Below are positions 1 to 9,232 of a stretch of DNA of 64,000 bases, in pieces. Origin of the DNA: Marivita sp. GX14005 (GTDB taxonomy: Bacteria; Pseudomonadota; Alphaproteobacteria; Rhodobacterales; Rhodobacteraceae). The notes under the pieces are model-generated. The model was not told where the DNA came from, made no database searches, and saw only the letters and a list, made by a program, of their open reading frames with translations. How positions within the stretch are numbered: the stretch's first letter is position 1; each line of letters starts with the position of its first letter. The stretch is taken from the NCBI RefSeq assembly GCF_023370775.1, contig NZ_JAMCCQ010000003.1, positions 186,001 through 250,000 on the forward strand. Reading direction: 5' to 3'. The position numbers were made by a program, and so were the translations under genes.

Positions 1-167
1 AAGTGCGCTGCCATGAGGCGCCGTTTGTTCTGGAGCATGGCCAGATCGTCGGACGGCTGGTCTATGAGCAGATGGACGAAGCCCCGAGCCAGCTATACGG
101 CGCGGGAATCGCGTCGAATTATCAGGGACAGGGGCTCAAGCTGTCCAAGCATTTCGCCAGCGCCTAA
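1..167 (+). CDS. dcd: dCTP deaminase, 3' end only
   Basis: The reading frame enters the window at base 3 and runs 54 codons to a TAA at 165-167. The visible tail contains GRLVYEQM, SNYQGQGLKLSKHF and ends FASA. From memory this matches the C-terminus of the long (about 360 residue) alphaproteobacterial 2'-deoxycytidine 5'-triphosphate deaminase, which makes dUTP from dCTP for thymidylate synthesis. The catalytic part lies outside the window, so the call rests on the C-terminal signature alone. It converges on the small gene downstream, and the two stop codons overlap. Confidence 0.7.
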   Translation, partial: VRCHEAPFVLEHGQIVGRLVYEQMDEAPSQLYGAGIASNYQGQGLKLSKHFASA

Positions 168-313
168 CGGCGGGGCGCATCCTTTGGCGGCGCGGGCTTG
201 CGGCGCTTGGTGATGGCCTTGTGCCCGGCGTTCATTCCGGCGTTGATCCCCGAATTGACGACCCGGCGCATCACCGTGCGCAGAACCATGTTGATGATCT
301 GGTTGACGTTCAT
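164..313 (-). CDS. small basic conserved protein, 49 aa
   Basis: This is a 49-residue ORF starting MNVNQIINMVLRTVMRRVVN and ending in a lysine/arginine/proline-rich tail (KRRKPAPPKDAPRR). A strong ribosome site (GGAGG, seven bases before the ATG) supports the start. The first 30 residues can form an amphipathic helix, and the tail is strongly basic, so binding to membrane or nucleic acid is possible but not shown. Similar very short proteins are common in Rhodobacteraceae, with no function known to me. The gene converges with dcd, sharing 4 bases at the stop codons. Confidence 0.6.
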   Translation of the reverse strand: MNVNQIINMVLRTVMRRVVNSGINAGMNAGHKAITKRRKPAPPKDAPRR

Positions 314-392
314 CGCGTCCTCCTGCCTGTCCTGACTGCTTTCTTTTTAGCTTATCGGACAATTAAGACGATTTTCTGACATTGTGCGCGCT

Positions 393-436
393 TTCGATGC
401 ATCGATGCATCGAAGGCTTTCCGTCAACGGAAAGCC
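393..436. repeat. double-hairpin intergenic repeat, copy A
   Basis: A perfect 22-nt palindrome (393-414, core CGATGCATCGATGCATCG) is followed directly by a second perfect hairpin (415-436, arms GGCTTTCCGT/ACGGAAAGCC). It sits 5 bp beyond the scpB stop. Copies B (16122), C (18849) and D (37468) have the same two-hairpin plan in the same orientation. It may act as a terminator or a REP-type element. Confidence 0.75.
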
Positions 437-441
437 TCGCG

Positions 442-1101
442 TCAGTCTTCGAAAAGTTCCGATTGCCCGGTATCCGGTGCCTCCTGCGCGTCGACATCCC
501 CCTCACCCGGCTGAGGCAAGGTTCCCGGCGGTGGTCGATTTTCGAGCAGACCGGCAGAGCGCAATTCCTTCAGTCCCGGCAGGTCGCGCGCCGATTCGAG
601 TCCGAAATGATCGAGGAAATCCTGCGTCACCACGAATGTCACAGGCCGCCCCGGCGTCATCCGCCGCCGGCCGAAACGCACCCATTCCATCTCCAGGAGC
701 TGATCCACCGTGCCGCGGCTCACCGACACGCCGCGGATCTCCTCGATCTCGGCGCGGGTGACGGGCTGGTGATAGGCGATGATCGCCAGCGTTTCGATCG
801 CCGCACGGCTCAGCTTGCGGGTCTCGACGGTTTCCTTTTGCATCAGGAAACCCAGATCGGCCGCCGTGCGGATCGCCCAGGCATCGCCGACCCGCACGAC
901 GTTGACGCCGCGCCCCGCATAGCGGTTGCGCAGATGCCGCAGCGCCTCGGCGGCATCGCTGCCATGCGGCAGGCGCGCGTTCAGCTCGGCCACGCTGACC
1001 GGCTCGGCGGTGGCGAAGAGGATGGCCTCGACCATCCGCTCCTGTTCGCTGAGCGGTGGAGCCTCGAAAAGGCTCTTTTCGGTCGCATCGTCCTTACTCA
1101 C
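442..1101 (-). CDS. scpB: segregation and condensation protein B
   Basis: This is ScpB (219 aa), the kite-type subunit that dimerises and binds ScpA to form the regulatory part of the SMC condensin complex acting on the nucleoid. The two winged-helix regions are recognisable: EQERMVEAILFATAEPVSV near the N-terminus, and the stretch through SRAAIETLAIIAYHQPVTRA and EIRGVSVSRGTVDQLLE. The C-terminal 40 residues are acidic and proline-rich, as is usual for a disordered tail. The start overlaps the end of scpA by 8 bp, which implies translational coupling. The length is normal for the family. Confidence 0.95.
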   Translation of the reverse strand: MSKDDATEKSLFEAPPLSEQERMVEAILFATAEPVSVAELNARLPHGSDAAEALRHLRNRYAGRGVNVVRVGDAWAIRTAADLGFLMQKETVETRKLSRAAIETLAIIAYHQPVTRAEIEEIRGVSVSRGTVDQLLEMEWVRFGRRRMTPGRPVTFVVTQDFLDHFGLESARDLPGLKELRSAGLLENRPPPGTLPQPGEGDVDAQEAPDTGQSELFED

Positions 1102-1888
1102 CTCGCGGCTCCCTCCGGCGCAGCTCGATCGGGGCGAAAGTGTCTGTCTGGCGCAGTTCGACCTTGCCCTCCTTCGCCAGTTCGAGAGAGGCGGCGAAGG
1201 TCGACGCCGTGGCCGAGCGCCAGCGCGCCGGATCGGCGGTCCAGCCCTCGGGCATGTAGGTCGCGATATCGGTCCAGGTGCCGGCGAACCCGATCAACCC
1301 GCGCATCCGCTCCAGCGCCTCTTCCATCGTGAAGACCGCATCGCGATCCATCACGAAGGGGCGGAATTCATCGCGCGTGCGGATGCGCGCATAGCCCTGC
1401 ATCAGATCGAGCAGCGTGGCGGTGTATCGCACCTTGCGCACGCGCTCCACCTGTTCGGGCAGGCCGCGCGCGAAGAAATCGCGCCCCAGCCGGTCGCGCG
1501 CCATCAGCCGCGCCGCCACATCGCGCATGGCCTGGAGCCGTTCGAGTTGAAAGGCGAGATGCGCGGCCAATTCCTCGCCGGACGGTCCGTCTTCTTCGGG
1601 ATCGGGCGGCAGGAGCAAGCGCGATTTGAGAAAGGCGAGCCAAGCCGCCATGACAAGGTAATCGGCGGCCAGCTCGATCCGAAGTTCCTTGGCCTTTTCG
1701 ACGAAGCTGAGATACTGGCGTGCCAGTTGCAGCACCGAGATCTTGCGCAGATCGACCTTCTGCGTGCGGCTCAGGCTCAAAAGCAGGTCGAGCGGGCCTT
1801 CGAACCCGTCAACATCGACGATCAGCGCCTCGGCGGCAAGCCGTTCGGCCACCGCGTTCCCGATTGTCTCCACGCTCCCGCCGGTCAT
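1094..1888 (-). CDS. scpA: segregation and condensation protein A
   Basis: ScpA (264 aa) is the kleisin that bridges the SMC heads in bacterial condensin. The signature FEGPLDLLLSLSRTQKVDL lies near residues 29-47, followed by the usual helical region. The C-terminal 80 residues form the predicted winged helix that binds SMC. It sits between nagZ (4 bp overlap) and scpB (8 bp overlap) on the same strand, so nagZ-scpA-scpB look co-transcribed. This linkage of a murein-recycling enzyme to condensin genes is common in alphaproteobacteria. Confidence 0.95.
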   Translation of the reverse strand: MTGGSVETIGNAVAERLAAEALIVDVDGFEGPLDLLLSLSRTQKVDLRKISVLQLARQYLSFVEKAKELRIELAADYLVMAAWLAFLKSRLLLPPDPEEDGPSGEELAAHLAFQLERLQAMRDVAARLMARDRLGRDFFARGLPEQVERVRKVRYTATLLDLMQGYARIRTRDEFRPFVMDRDAVFTMEEALERMRGLIGFAGTWTDIATYMPEGWTADPARWRSATASTFAASLELAKEGKVELRQTDTFAPIELRRREPRGE

Positions 1889-2898
1889 GCGCGCGGCTCC
1901 TGTTCCAGTGCTGCCAGCTTGGCGGCGCAGGCGCTGATGTCAACCTGAGCGGGCTGCGGGCGTGCGCGCAAAGCCGCCTCGGCGCGGATCTGGCCCGCCT
2001 CGCTCATGGAGCCGATCCGCGCCATCAGTGCCACCCGCTCTGCCAGATCGCCGTTGCAATGCAGCACCAGATCGCAGCCCGCCGCGAGCGCCGCCGCGCC
2101 GCGTTCGGGGATCGTGCCGGTGAGCGCCTGCATGGAGATATCGTCTGTCATCAAAAGCCCGCCGAAACCCAGATCGCGGCGGATGCGGGCGATCATCGAA
2201 GGCGAGGTCGTGGCCGGTTCGGTTTCCCCCAACGCGCTGTAGACCAAATGTGCGGTCATGCCCATCGTCAGGTCGGCGAAGGGGCGAAATGCGGCGAAAT
2301 CGGTGGAGGCCAGAACCTCTGCCGGCGCGTCGATCCGGGGCAGGTCGAGATGGCTGTCCATCTGCGCGCGCCCGTGGCCGGGCAGGTGTTTGAGCACGGG
2401 CGCCGCACCGCCCGCCAGCAGCCCGTCCGCGACGGCGCGGCCGATCCTGATGACGGTGTCCACATCCGAGCCGTAGCAGCGGTTGCGCAGGAACGGATGC
2501 GTTTCAGGCCGCGCGACATCCAGCATCGGGGCGCAGTTCACATCGATGCCGAGCGCGCGAAGCTCGGCGGCGATGATCGTATAGCGTAGCGCCATGCCCT
2601 CGGCGGCGTTCGGGCCAAGTCGTTCGACATGATCCAGCGGCGGCAGCCAATCGCGCGCGAGCGGCGGGCGCAGGCGTTGCACCCGCCCGCCCTCCTGATC
2701 GATGAGGATCGGCGCATCGCGCCCCAGAGCCGCGCGCAGATCTGAGGTCAGCGCGCGGATCTGATCCGGCGTTTCGAGGTTCCGGTCGAAGAGAATGAAG
2801 CCGAACGGGTTCGCATCCGCGAAAAACGCGCGCTCGTCCGGGGACAGGCGCGCGCCATCGCAGCCGAAGATCGCGGCTCCGAAAGACCGGTGGCTCAC
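1885..2898 (-). CDS. nagZ: beta-N-acetylhexosaminidase (glycoside hydrolase family 3)
   Basis: NagZ releases N-acetylglucosamine from anhydromuropeptides in the cytoplasm during peptidoglycan recycling. Visible family signatures are ILIDQEGGRVQRL, the substrate-binding KHLPGHGRAQMDSH (near residue 170, with the catalytic-loop histidine), and MTDDISM containing the nucleophile aspartate. I chose the GTG at 2898 because it overlaps the TGA of the upstream gene (GTGA) and leaves the usual short N-terminus before FGAAIFGCDG. An in-frame ATG at 2919 would add seven unlikely residues. It is in an operon with the SPOR gene, scpA and scpB. Confidence 0.92.
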   Translation of the reverse strand: MSHRSFGAAIFGCDGARLSPDERAFFADANPFGFILFDRNLETPDQIRALTSDLRAALGRDAPILIDQEGGRVQRLRPPLARDWLPPLDHVERLGPNAAEGMALRYTIIAAELRALGIDVNCAPMLDVARPETHPFLRNRCYGSDVDTVIRIGRAVADGLLAGGAAPVLKHLPGHGRAQMDSHLDLPRIDAPAEVLASTDFAAFRPFADLTMGMTAHLVYSALGETEPATTSPSMIARIRRDLGFGGLLMTDDISMQALTGTIPERGAAALAAGCDLVLHCNGDLAERVALMARIGSMSEAGQIRAEAALRARPQPAQVDISACAAKLAALEQEPRA

Positions 2899-3866
2899 CG
2901 GCTGACCACGGGGATACAATCGGCCCCTTCCGCCAGCAGCGCGGCGCAGAAGCGGCGCGAGTCGCTCAGATCGGCAAAGCCATGCGCCCGCAGCCGGTAG
3001 AACACGCGCCCGCCGGAGCTGGCCTTTTCGATCACGCGGCTTTTCTCATCGAGATATTCGTCGAAGCGGGCATCGAGCTTGGCCCATTGCTCGCGCGCGA
3101 TCTCCGCGCTGTCATAGGCGCCGAACTGGACCAGCCGCGTGCCGGCGGGAATGTTGTCCGGCGAAAGCTCCGCCGCTGCGGATGGGGCGGGCTCGGGGGC
3201 CGAAAGCGCAGCTTGGCGCAATCCGCTCGGGCGCAGGGAGGGGCGCAGCGAACGCGCTACACCGGGAACGGAGGCCGGAATGAGCGCGGCGACCTCTATA
3301 CCTTCGGAGAAACCGCCAGATGCCGCGTCAATCTCGCCCAAAGGTTCGGCCTTCGCGGCGATCTGATCGGCCAGTGCCTTGATCGGGTCCTCGGCATTGG
3401 CGATATCGGCCTCTGCCAGCGGCATCGGATCGCCTGCGGCATCCTGCTGGAAGGACGCGAGCGCGACCTGTTCGGTATCCTCGAGATCGATCCCGGCAGC
3501 CTCGCGCGCGGCGGCCAGCTGCGCGACCGGCACATCCTCGTCGGTGATATCGAGCGGTTGCGGTGCGAGGACCAGTTGATCGGGCGGCGGCGCGGAGGTG
3601 CTGGTTCCGGCGATATCGTTCACCGCCAGCCCATTATGCCGCGCGATCTTGCCGCCCGGATCGTCGGGTGCCACGCGCATCGGCCCTTCGATGGCGCGCA
3701 CCACCGGCACGCCCGAGACGTCGCGCATGATGAGCCTGTATCCCCAGACCGCAACGCCGACGATCAGCGCCAGCGACATCGCCGCGCCAAGCCAATTGGC
3801 CGCCGATGCCAGATTTCGGGGCGCCCCGCCGGCATGGACGGGGCCCGTCATGTGAATGTCTGCCAT
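2895..3866 (-). CDS. SPOR-domain cell-envelope protein
   Basis: A 323-residue protein with a short cytoplasmic N-terminus and one membrane helix near residues 25-47 (LGAAMSLALIVGVAVWGYRL). A long low-complexity acidic and alanine/proline-rich linker leads to a C-terminal SPOR domain from about residue 240 (RLVQFGAYDSAEIAREQW ... VFYRLRAHGFADLSDSRRFC). SPOR domains bind denuded glycan strands at the division septum, so a periplasmic septal role is likely. The architecture resembles FtsN or DedD without identifying an orthologue. It lies between argS and nagZ, a conserved order in Rhodobacterales. Confidence 0.88.
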   Translation of the reverse strand: MADIHMTGPVHAGGAPRNLASAANWLGAAMSLALIVGVAVWGYRLIMRDVSGVPVVRAIEGPMRVAPDDPGGKIARHNGLAVNDIAGTSTSAPPPDQLVLAPQPLDITDEDVPVAQLAAAREAAGIDLEDTEQVALASFQQDAAGDPMPLAEADIANAEDPIKALADQIAAKAEPLGEIDAASGGFSEGIEVAALIPASVPGVARSLRPSLRPSGLRQAALSAPEPAPSAAAELSPDNIPAGTRLVQFGAYDSAEIAREQWAKLDARFDEYLDEKSRVIEKASSGGRVFYRLRAHGFADLSDSRRFCAALLAEGADCIPVVSR

Positions 3867-3941
3867 GTCTGCCTCACTGCCCGGTGCGTTTGCGTACCGG
3901 TCGTTTCTTGCCTTTGCCTCGGCCAGCCACGGCGCTTTTGA

Positions 3942-5687
3942 TCAGCGCATTTCTTCGGCTGGCGTGACACCCAAAATACCAAGACCGGCGGAAATAACAA
4001 CCGACACAGCCTTAGCGAGGGCGATTTTCGCCTGCGACGCTTCTGTGTTGCCTTCCTGCAAAAACCGCAACTCGGGCACGTCATTGCCCTTGTTCCAGAG
4101 CGCATGCAGCTCGGAGGCCAGTTCGTAGAGGTAGAAAGCGATCCGGTGCGGCTCGTTGCTGCGCGCCGCGATCTCCACCAGGCGCGGCCATTCGGCGAGT
4201 TTCCGCGCGACCGCCAGTTCGCTCTCATGCGTCATGCCGGACAGATCGGCACCCTTTAGCGCGGCGTCGCTCACATCCATACCGGCCTCGTGCGCCTTGC
4301 GCAGCACCGAGTTCACCCGCGCATTGGCGTATTGCACGTAGAAAACGGGGTTGTCCTTGGATTGCTCCAGCACCTTGTCGAAATCGAAATCGAGCGGCGC
4401 GTCGTTCTTGCGCGTCAGCATGACGAAGCGCGTCACGTCCGGGCCGACCTGTTCGACCACGTCCGACAGGGTCACGAATGTCCCTGCCCGCTTGGACATC
4501 TTGTAGGGCTCACCGTTCTTGTAGAGCTTGACCAGCTGCGTCAGCTTGATGTCGAGCGGTGTCTTGCCGTCCGACAGTGCCGAAACGGCGGCCTTCATGC
4601 GTTTGACGTAGCCGCCGTGATCGGCGCCGAAAACGTCGATCAGCAGGTCATAGCCGCGCTGGATCTTGTCGTAGTGATAGGCGATGTCGGGGGCGAAATA
4701 AGTCCAGCTTCCGTCGGATTTCTTGATCGGCCGGTCCACGTCATCGCCGTGCGCGGTCGACTTGAACAGCGTCTGCTCGCGCGGCTCCCAGTCCTCGGGG
4801 GTCTTGCCCTTGGGCGGCTCCAGCACGCCGGTATAGATCAGGCCCTTGTCATCGAGCGCCTGAATCGCGGCTTCGATCTTGCCGGTGCCGTAGAGCGATT
4901 TTTCGCTGAAGTAATTGTCCATCTCGACGCCCAGAAGCCCGAGATCGACCTTTATGAGCATCATCATCGCGTCGGTCGCGTAGTCGCGCACCTCTTCGAG
5001 CCAGACCTCTTCGGGCTGTCCGATATACGCATCCCCGACGCGATCCTTGAGCGCCTCCCCGACCTCGATGAGATAGTCGCCGGGATAGGTGCCCTCCTCG
5101 AACGCAACTTCCTGCCCGTGCGCTTCGAGATAGCGCAGATACACCGACCGCGCGAGCACATCGACCTGCGCGCCGCCGTCGTTGATGTAATATTCCCGCG
5201 TGACCTCGTAGCCCGCGTATTGGAGCAGCGATGCCAGCGAATCCCCGAAAACCGCGCCCCGAGTATGCCCGACATGGATCGGCCCTGTCGGGTTGGTGCT
5301 GACGAACTCGACATTGACGCGCTTGCCCTGCCCGATGACGGAGCGGCCGAAGTCGGCACCGTTGGACAGGATCGTTGCGGGCAATCCCTGCCAAACGCTG
5401 TTTTCCAGCCGCAGGTTCAGAAACCCCGGTCCGGCCACCTCGGCGCTTGCCACGCGCGGATCGGCGGTCAACCGGCCCGCCAGAGCCTCCGCAATCTCGC
5501 GTGGTTTGCAGCCGGATGGCTTGGCCAGCACCATCGCGGCGTTGGTTGCCATGTCGCCATGCAGCGGATCGCGCGGCGGCTCGACCGTCACGTTCTCGAA
5601 GCCAAGCCCGTCCGGCAGATCGCCATCCGCAACCATCGCGTTCAAACTGTCGATCACCAGCGCCCGAATGTCGGAAAAGAGGTTCAT
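3942..5687 (-). CDS. argS: arginyl-tRNA synthetase
   Basis: A class I aminoacyl-tRNA synthetase of 581 residues that charges tRNA-Arg. The HIGH-type motif is HVGH at residues 138-141 within [13 protein letters not shown]. The second signature is [15 protein letters not shown] near residue 400. The N-terminal additional domain precedes it, and the helical DALR anticodon-binding domain occupies the C-terminus. The length is normal. A gap of 75 bp separates it from the SPOR gene downstream, which may be on the same transcript. Confidence 0.97.
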   Translation of the reverse strand: MNLFSDIRALVIDSLNAMVADGDLPDGLGFENVTVEPPRDPLHGDMATNAAMVLAKPSGCKPREIAEALAGRLTADPRVASAEVAGPGFLNLRLENSVWQGLPATILSNGADFGRSVIGQGKRVNVEFVSTNPTGPIHVGHTRGAVFGDSLASLLQYAGYEVTREYYINDGGAQVDVLARSVYLRYLEAHGQEVAFEEGTYPGDYLIEVGEALKDRVGDAYIGQPEEVWLEEVRDYATDAMMMLIKVDLGLLGVEMDNYFSEKSLYGTGKIEAAIQALDDKGLIYTGVLEPPKGKTPEDWEPREQTLFKSTAHGDDVDRPIKKSDGSWTYFAPDIAYHYDKIQRGYDLLIDVFGADHGGYVKRMKAAVSALSDGKTPLDIKLTQLVKLYKNGEPYKMSKRAGTFVTLSDVVEQVGPDVTRFVMLTRKNDAPLDFDFDKVLEQSKDNPVFYVQYANARVNSVLRKAHEAGMDVSDAALKGADLSGMTHESELAVARKLAEWPRLVEIAARSNEPHRIAFYLYELASELHALWNKGNDVPELRFLQEGNTEASQAKIALAKAVSVVISAGLGILGVTPAEEMR

Positions 5688-5747
5688 GTCATGCGTCCTT
5701 TGTCTCGCATGTCCTCTATCATTCTGGCGCGCGGCGTCAAACGCTGC

Positions 5748-7577
5748 TCAGGCCTGCCCCTCGGCCCGCGCCCGCTTCTCGCGCATCGGCACCATGGCGA
5801 TGATCCTCGTGCCGTCCTCGTCCTTCGGTTCGCTTTCAGGGCCGAGGATGCGCAGCGTGCCTTTCGGTCCGATATCGGCCAGCAAGATGCCCTTGGGGTT
5901 CTTCTCGCGCCAATCGTCTATGGTGAACTCCTCCGACAGCGTGGTCGCGCGGATTTCCCAGTTGTCCCACATGCGGTTCTGCACCTCGAGGAAGGTCTCG
6001 CCCGCGCCGATGGGACGCCCGCCCAGCTTGGGCGGCAAGGCATAGCGTTCGCTGTCCGAGGTCTCGCGGGTGATCTGAAACACGTTCTCGCGCCCGAATT
6101 CGGGGGCCAGATCGGTCGCGACGAGCGTGTTATAGGCATCGTTCCCGGTTGCGGCGATCACCGTTTGATAGGCCATAAGATCGAGCCTGTGTTCGGCCCC
6201 TTCCGAAAGAATATCGCCCGTATAGACGCGCAGCCCCGCCTTGCGCGCGTCGCGCAGATGGCGGTGGTTGGGATCGGAGATCATCACCGGGAACTCCAGC
6301 TTGTCGAGGATCTTGCCGAACTCGACGCTCCAGCGGTTGCCGCCCACGATCAGCACGCCCGGAGAGGACGCCGCCGTCAATCCGAAATAGCTGGCCAGCG
6401 GTTTGAGCGTGAAGCCGTGAAGCACCACCGTTCCGGCGACCAGCGCAAAGGCAAGCGGCGCGATACCGGCGGCATCCTCGATCCCCGCCTGCACAAGACG
6501 GTCGCCGAAAAGCCCCGCCACCGCGACGAGCACGACCCCGCGCGGGCCGGTGAAGGCGATGAGCAGGCGTTCGGAGTAAGGCACGTTCGAGAACGCGAGG
6601 GAGGCGACCACCGTGACCGGACGCGCGATGACGATCACCGCCAGCACCGTCGCCACCGTTTGCCAGTTCAGGCTGGCCAGCGTCTCGCGGCTCAGGTTCG
6701 AGGCGAGCAGGATGAACACGCCCGAGACGAGAAGGATCGTCGCATGTTCCTTGAAACGGTGCATTTCGGCATGGCTCGGCAGGTTCGCGTTGGCGATCCA
6801 GACGCCCATGATCGTCACCGCCAAAAGCCCGCTTTCGTGCAAGACCGCATCCGTTGCGGCGAAGGTGCCCAATACGGTCACGAAAAGCACCGGAACCTTC
6901 ATGTATTCCGGCACCCATCCCTGTTTGAAGGATTGCGCCAGCCCCCAACCCGCGAGAACCCCAACGATCACCGCCACGACGAGGCCGACACCGAGATCGA
7001 AGGCCGCCTCGCCGAGCGTTTCGGAGGCTTGCCAGACCAGAACCACCTCGAAGGCGAACACCGCCGCAAGCGCGCCGAGCGGATCGTTGACGATCGCCTC
7101 CCACTGCAAGAGCGCCGCCGGCCGCCGTTTCAGCCGTGCCTGGCGCAGGAGCGGCGAGATCACCGTCGGTCCGGTCACGATCATGATGCCGCCGAACACC
7201 GCCGATGTGGCCCAGCTCAGCCCGCCGATGAAGTGCAGCACCAGGGTCGAGACCAGCCAGCCCATCGGCGCGCCGACATAGACGAGCCGCCGCACTCCGA
7301 CCGCCGCATCGGCAAGGCGCCTGAAGTTCAGCGTGAGCCCGCCCTCGAAGAGAATGATCGCCACGGCGATCGCGATGATGGGTTGCAGCAGATCGCCGAG
7401 CGCCGCGGAGGGATCGAGGATTCCGAGCACCGGGCCGACCACCAGACCGGCCCCCAGCATCAGCACGATGGCCGGCAGGTTCAGCCGCCAGGCGAGCCAC
7501 TGCGCGCCCACGCCAAGAACGCCGACAAGAGCGAAAGCGGTCACCGGGCTCAGGCCGGCCTCTGCGGGTGTTGCCAT
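5748..7577 (-). CDS. cation:proton antiporter with C-terminal TrkA-N (RCK) domain
   Basis: A 609-residue inner-membrane protein. Residues 10-400 hold about twelve hydrophobic helices with CPA1 (NhaP/KefB-like) features, including ILFEGGLTL and EAIVNDPLGALAAV with the conserved Asn-Asp. From about residue 405 a Rossmann-like TrkA-N domain follows (PGVLIVGGNRWSVEFGKIL), and then a ligand-binding tail. Such proteins exchange Na+ or K+ for protons, and the RCK part gates by nucleotide. The glycine motif is GGNRWS rather than GxGxxG, so nucleotide binding may be atypical. The transported ion cannot be told from sequence alone. Confidence 0.9.
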   Translation of the reverse strand: MATPAEAGLSPVTAFALVGVLGVGAQWLAWRLNLPAIVLMLGAGLVVGPVLGILDPSAALGDLLQPIIAIAVAIILFEGGLTLNFRRLADAAVGVRRLVYVGAPMGWLVSTLVLHFIGGLSWATSAVFGGIMIVTGPTVISPLLRQARLKRRPAALLQWEAIVNDPLGALAAVFAFEVVLVWQASETLGEAAFDLGVGLVVAVIVGVLAGWGLAQSFKQGWVPEYMKVPVLFVTVLGTFAATDAVLHESGLLAVTIMGVWIANANLPSHAEMHRFKEHATILLVSGVFILLASNLSRETLASLNWQTVATVLAVIVIARPVTVVASLAFSNVPYSERLLIAFTGPRGVVLVAVAGLFGDRLVQAGIEDAAGIAPLAFALVAGTVVLHGFTLKPLASYFGLTAASSPGVLIVGGNRWSVEFGKILDKLEFPVMISDPNHRHLRDARKAGLRVYTGDILSEGAEHRLDLMAYQTVIAATGNDAYNTLVATDLAPEFGRENVFQITRETSDSERYALPPKLGGRPIGAGETFLEVQNRMWDNWEIRATTLSEEFTIDDWREKNPKGILLADIGPKGTLRILGPESEPKDEDGTRIIAMVPMREKRARAEGQA

Positions 7578-7590
7578 GTATCTCTTTCCT

Positions 7591-8751
7591 TCAGGGTCGG
7601 TTCATCAGCACATCCGATCCTGTCAGGCGTGCATGTTCCTGCAGGGCGAACCTGTCGGTCATCCCGGCGATGTAATCCGCGACGATGCGCGCAAGTTCCG
7701 TGTCCGAGCGAATTTCGGCGACATCCTTGCGCCATTGTTTCGGCAGAAGCGCCGGATCGGCCATGTAGAGCGGGAAAAGCGTCTCGATCACCTGCGTGAC
7801 CTGCGCGCGCATCTCGACGACATCCGGCGCGCGATACATCCGATGAAAGAGGAAGCTGCGGATCGTTTGCAGATCGGACCAGAGCGCGGGCGAGAATTGC
7901 ACCATCATGCGCCCCGCGCGGCGCACATCGCCGGGGCTTTGCGGTTCGAGTTCGGCAAGATTGCCGTGCGTGACGGCGATCACGTCAGAGACCAGTATGC
8001 CGAAGAACCGCCGCAATGCCTCGTGCCGGCGCCGGTAATAATTGAGGTCGGGATAGAGGCGATCCACCTCCGCAAAGCAGTCCGCGACAATGGGAAGCCC
8101 GGCCAGCTCGTCCGTTGAGAACAACTCGGCCCGCAACCCGTCATGCAGATCGTGATGATTATAGGCGATGTCATCGGCCAGGGCCGCCACCTGTGCCTCG
8201 GCACTGGCATGGGTGGAAAGCTCCAGATCGTGCCGCGCGTTGTAATCGGCGAGAGCATAGGGCACCGGATCCCCGACAGGCCCGTTATGCTTGGCGATCC
8301 CCTCCAGCGTTTCCCAGGTCAGGTTCAGACCGTCGAAATCGGCGTAATGGCGTTCCAGCGAGGTGACGATGCGAATGGCCTGCGCGTTGTGATCGAAACC
8401 GCCATAGGGCTGCATGAGTGCATTGAGCGCGTCCTCGCCGGTATGGCCAAAGGGCGTGTGGCCGAGATCATGCGCCAGCGCGACCGCCTCTGTCAGTTCC
8501 AGATCGAGGCCAAGCACCTTGGCGATGGTGCGCGCCACCTGTCCGACCTCGATGGAATGGGTCAGCCGGGTGCGGAAGTAATCGCCCTCGTGTTCGATGA
8601 AGACCTGTGTCTTGTGTTTCAGCCGCCGGAAGGCCGAAGCGTGGATGATCCGATCCCGGTCGCGTTGAAAGCAGGAGCGGAAGGCGCTTTCCTCCTCAGG
8701 ATGGAGCCTGCCTCGTGATCCGCCCGGATCGCACGCAAATCGCGCTGTCAT
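7591..8751 (-). CDS. deoxyguanosinetriphosphate triphosphohydrolase-like HD protein
   Basis: A 386-residue HD-superfamily dNTPase that cleaves dNTPs to deoxynucleoside and triphosphate. Metal-binding residues are His65 (TRLTHSIEV), His94-Asp95 (ALAHDLGHTPFGHTG) and a later Asp in ALADDIAYNHHDLHDG. The N-terminal RDRDRIIHASAFRRLKHKTQV is the usual dGTPase signature. It belongs to the type-2, Dgt-like subgroup widespread in alphaproteobacteria, where substrate range is broader than dGTP. It is transcribed divergently from the Fe-S gene, with an 84 bp shared promoter region. Confidence 0.93.
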   Translation of the reverse strand: MTARFACDPGGSRGRLHPEEESAFRSCFQRDRDRIIHASAFRRLKHKTQVFIEHEGDYFRTRLTHSIEVGQVARTIAKVLGLDLELTEAVALAHDLGHTPFGHTGEDALNALMQPYGGFDHNAQAIRIVTSLERHYADFDGLNLTWETLEGIAKHNGPVGDPVPYALADYNARHDLELSTHASAEAQVAALADDIAYNHHDLHDGLRAELFSTDELAGLPIVADCFAEVDRLYPDLNYYRRRHEALRRFFGILVSDVIAVTHGNLAELEPQSPGDVRRAGRMMVQFSPALWSDLQTIRSFLFHRMYRAPDVVEMRAQVTQVIETLFPLYMADPALLPKQWRKDVAEIRSDTELARIVADYIAGMTDRFALQEHARLTGSDVLMNRP

Positions 8752-8835
8752 CGCAGCCCCGCCTGTTCTTGTCGCCTGTCCCGACTGCCCTTATATTCGG
8801 GGTTGGACGCGAATTAAAGCAAACCCGAGGACAAG

Positions 8836-9159
8836 ATGCAGTTGCCGCCCAAAGTCACCGACCGCGCCTTCGAACGGCTTTCCGAAATCGGCGCCAGCGC
8901 CGAGGGCAAGGCCCTGCGCGTCGCCGTCGAAGGGGGCGGGTGTTCGGGGTTTCAATACGAGATCAAGCTCGATGCGCCGGCGGAGGACGATCTGGTTCTC
9001 GAAGGGCGCGGCGAAAAGGTGGTGGTGGATTCGGTATCCCTGCCCTTCCTGGCCGATGCGGTGATCGATTTCTCCGAAGAGATCATCGGCGCGCGTTTCG
9101 TGATCGAGAACCCGAACGCCGCGTCCTCCTGCGGCTGCGGCACCAGTTTCTCGATGTAG
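8836..9159 (+). CDS. erpA: A-type iron-sulfur cluster carrier (ErpA/IscA family)
   Basis: A 107-residue HesB/IscA-type protein that hands Fe-S clusters to apo-enzymes. The three ligand cysteines are present: Cys36 in GGGCSGFQYE, and Cys99 and Cys101 in SSCGCGTSFSM. Spacing and length are typical. GAGGACAAG before the ATG gives a good ribosome site. The gene is isolated from any isc/suf operon in this window, as is common for erpA. ErpA is preferred over IscA because of the stand-alone setting, but the two are hard to separate by eye. Confidence 0.88.
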   Translation: MQLPPKVTDRAFERLSEIGASAEGKALRVAVEGGGCSGFQYEIKLDAPAEDDLVLEGRGEKVVVDSVSLPFLADAVIDFSEEIIGARFVIENPNAASSCGCGTSFSM

Positions 9160-9161
9160 GG

Positions 9162-9226
9162 AAAAAGGGGGGCGCTGCCCCCCGGCGCGATGCGCCTCCC
9201 CCCGAGATATTTTTGAAACAGAGAAG
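9162..9226. repeat. CTCTGTTTC/ATATCTCGGGG intergenic repeat, copy R1
   Basis: It contains the hairpin GGGGGGC-GCT-GCCCCCC (9167-9183), then GGCGC-GAT-GCGCC (9184-9196), then CCGAGATATTTTTGAAACAG. On the minus strand it reads CTCTGTTTCAAAAATATCTC, followed by G-rich hairpins. It fills the gap between two convergent genes and is flanked by an A5 tract, so it probably works as a bidirectional terminator here. Copies R2 (27735) and R3 (35955) match it. Confidence 0.75.
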
Positions 9227-9232
9227 CCGGGA

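Noticed and set aside
4290-7799. An 1169-codon open frame on the plus strand
   Set aside because: It runs antisense to argS and the antiporter, is arginine/histidine-rich and low in family-like motifs. It is a shadow frame caused by high GC.
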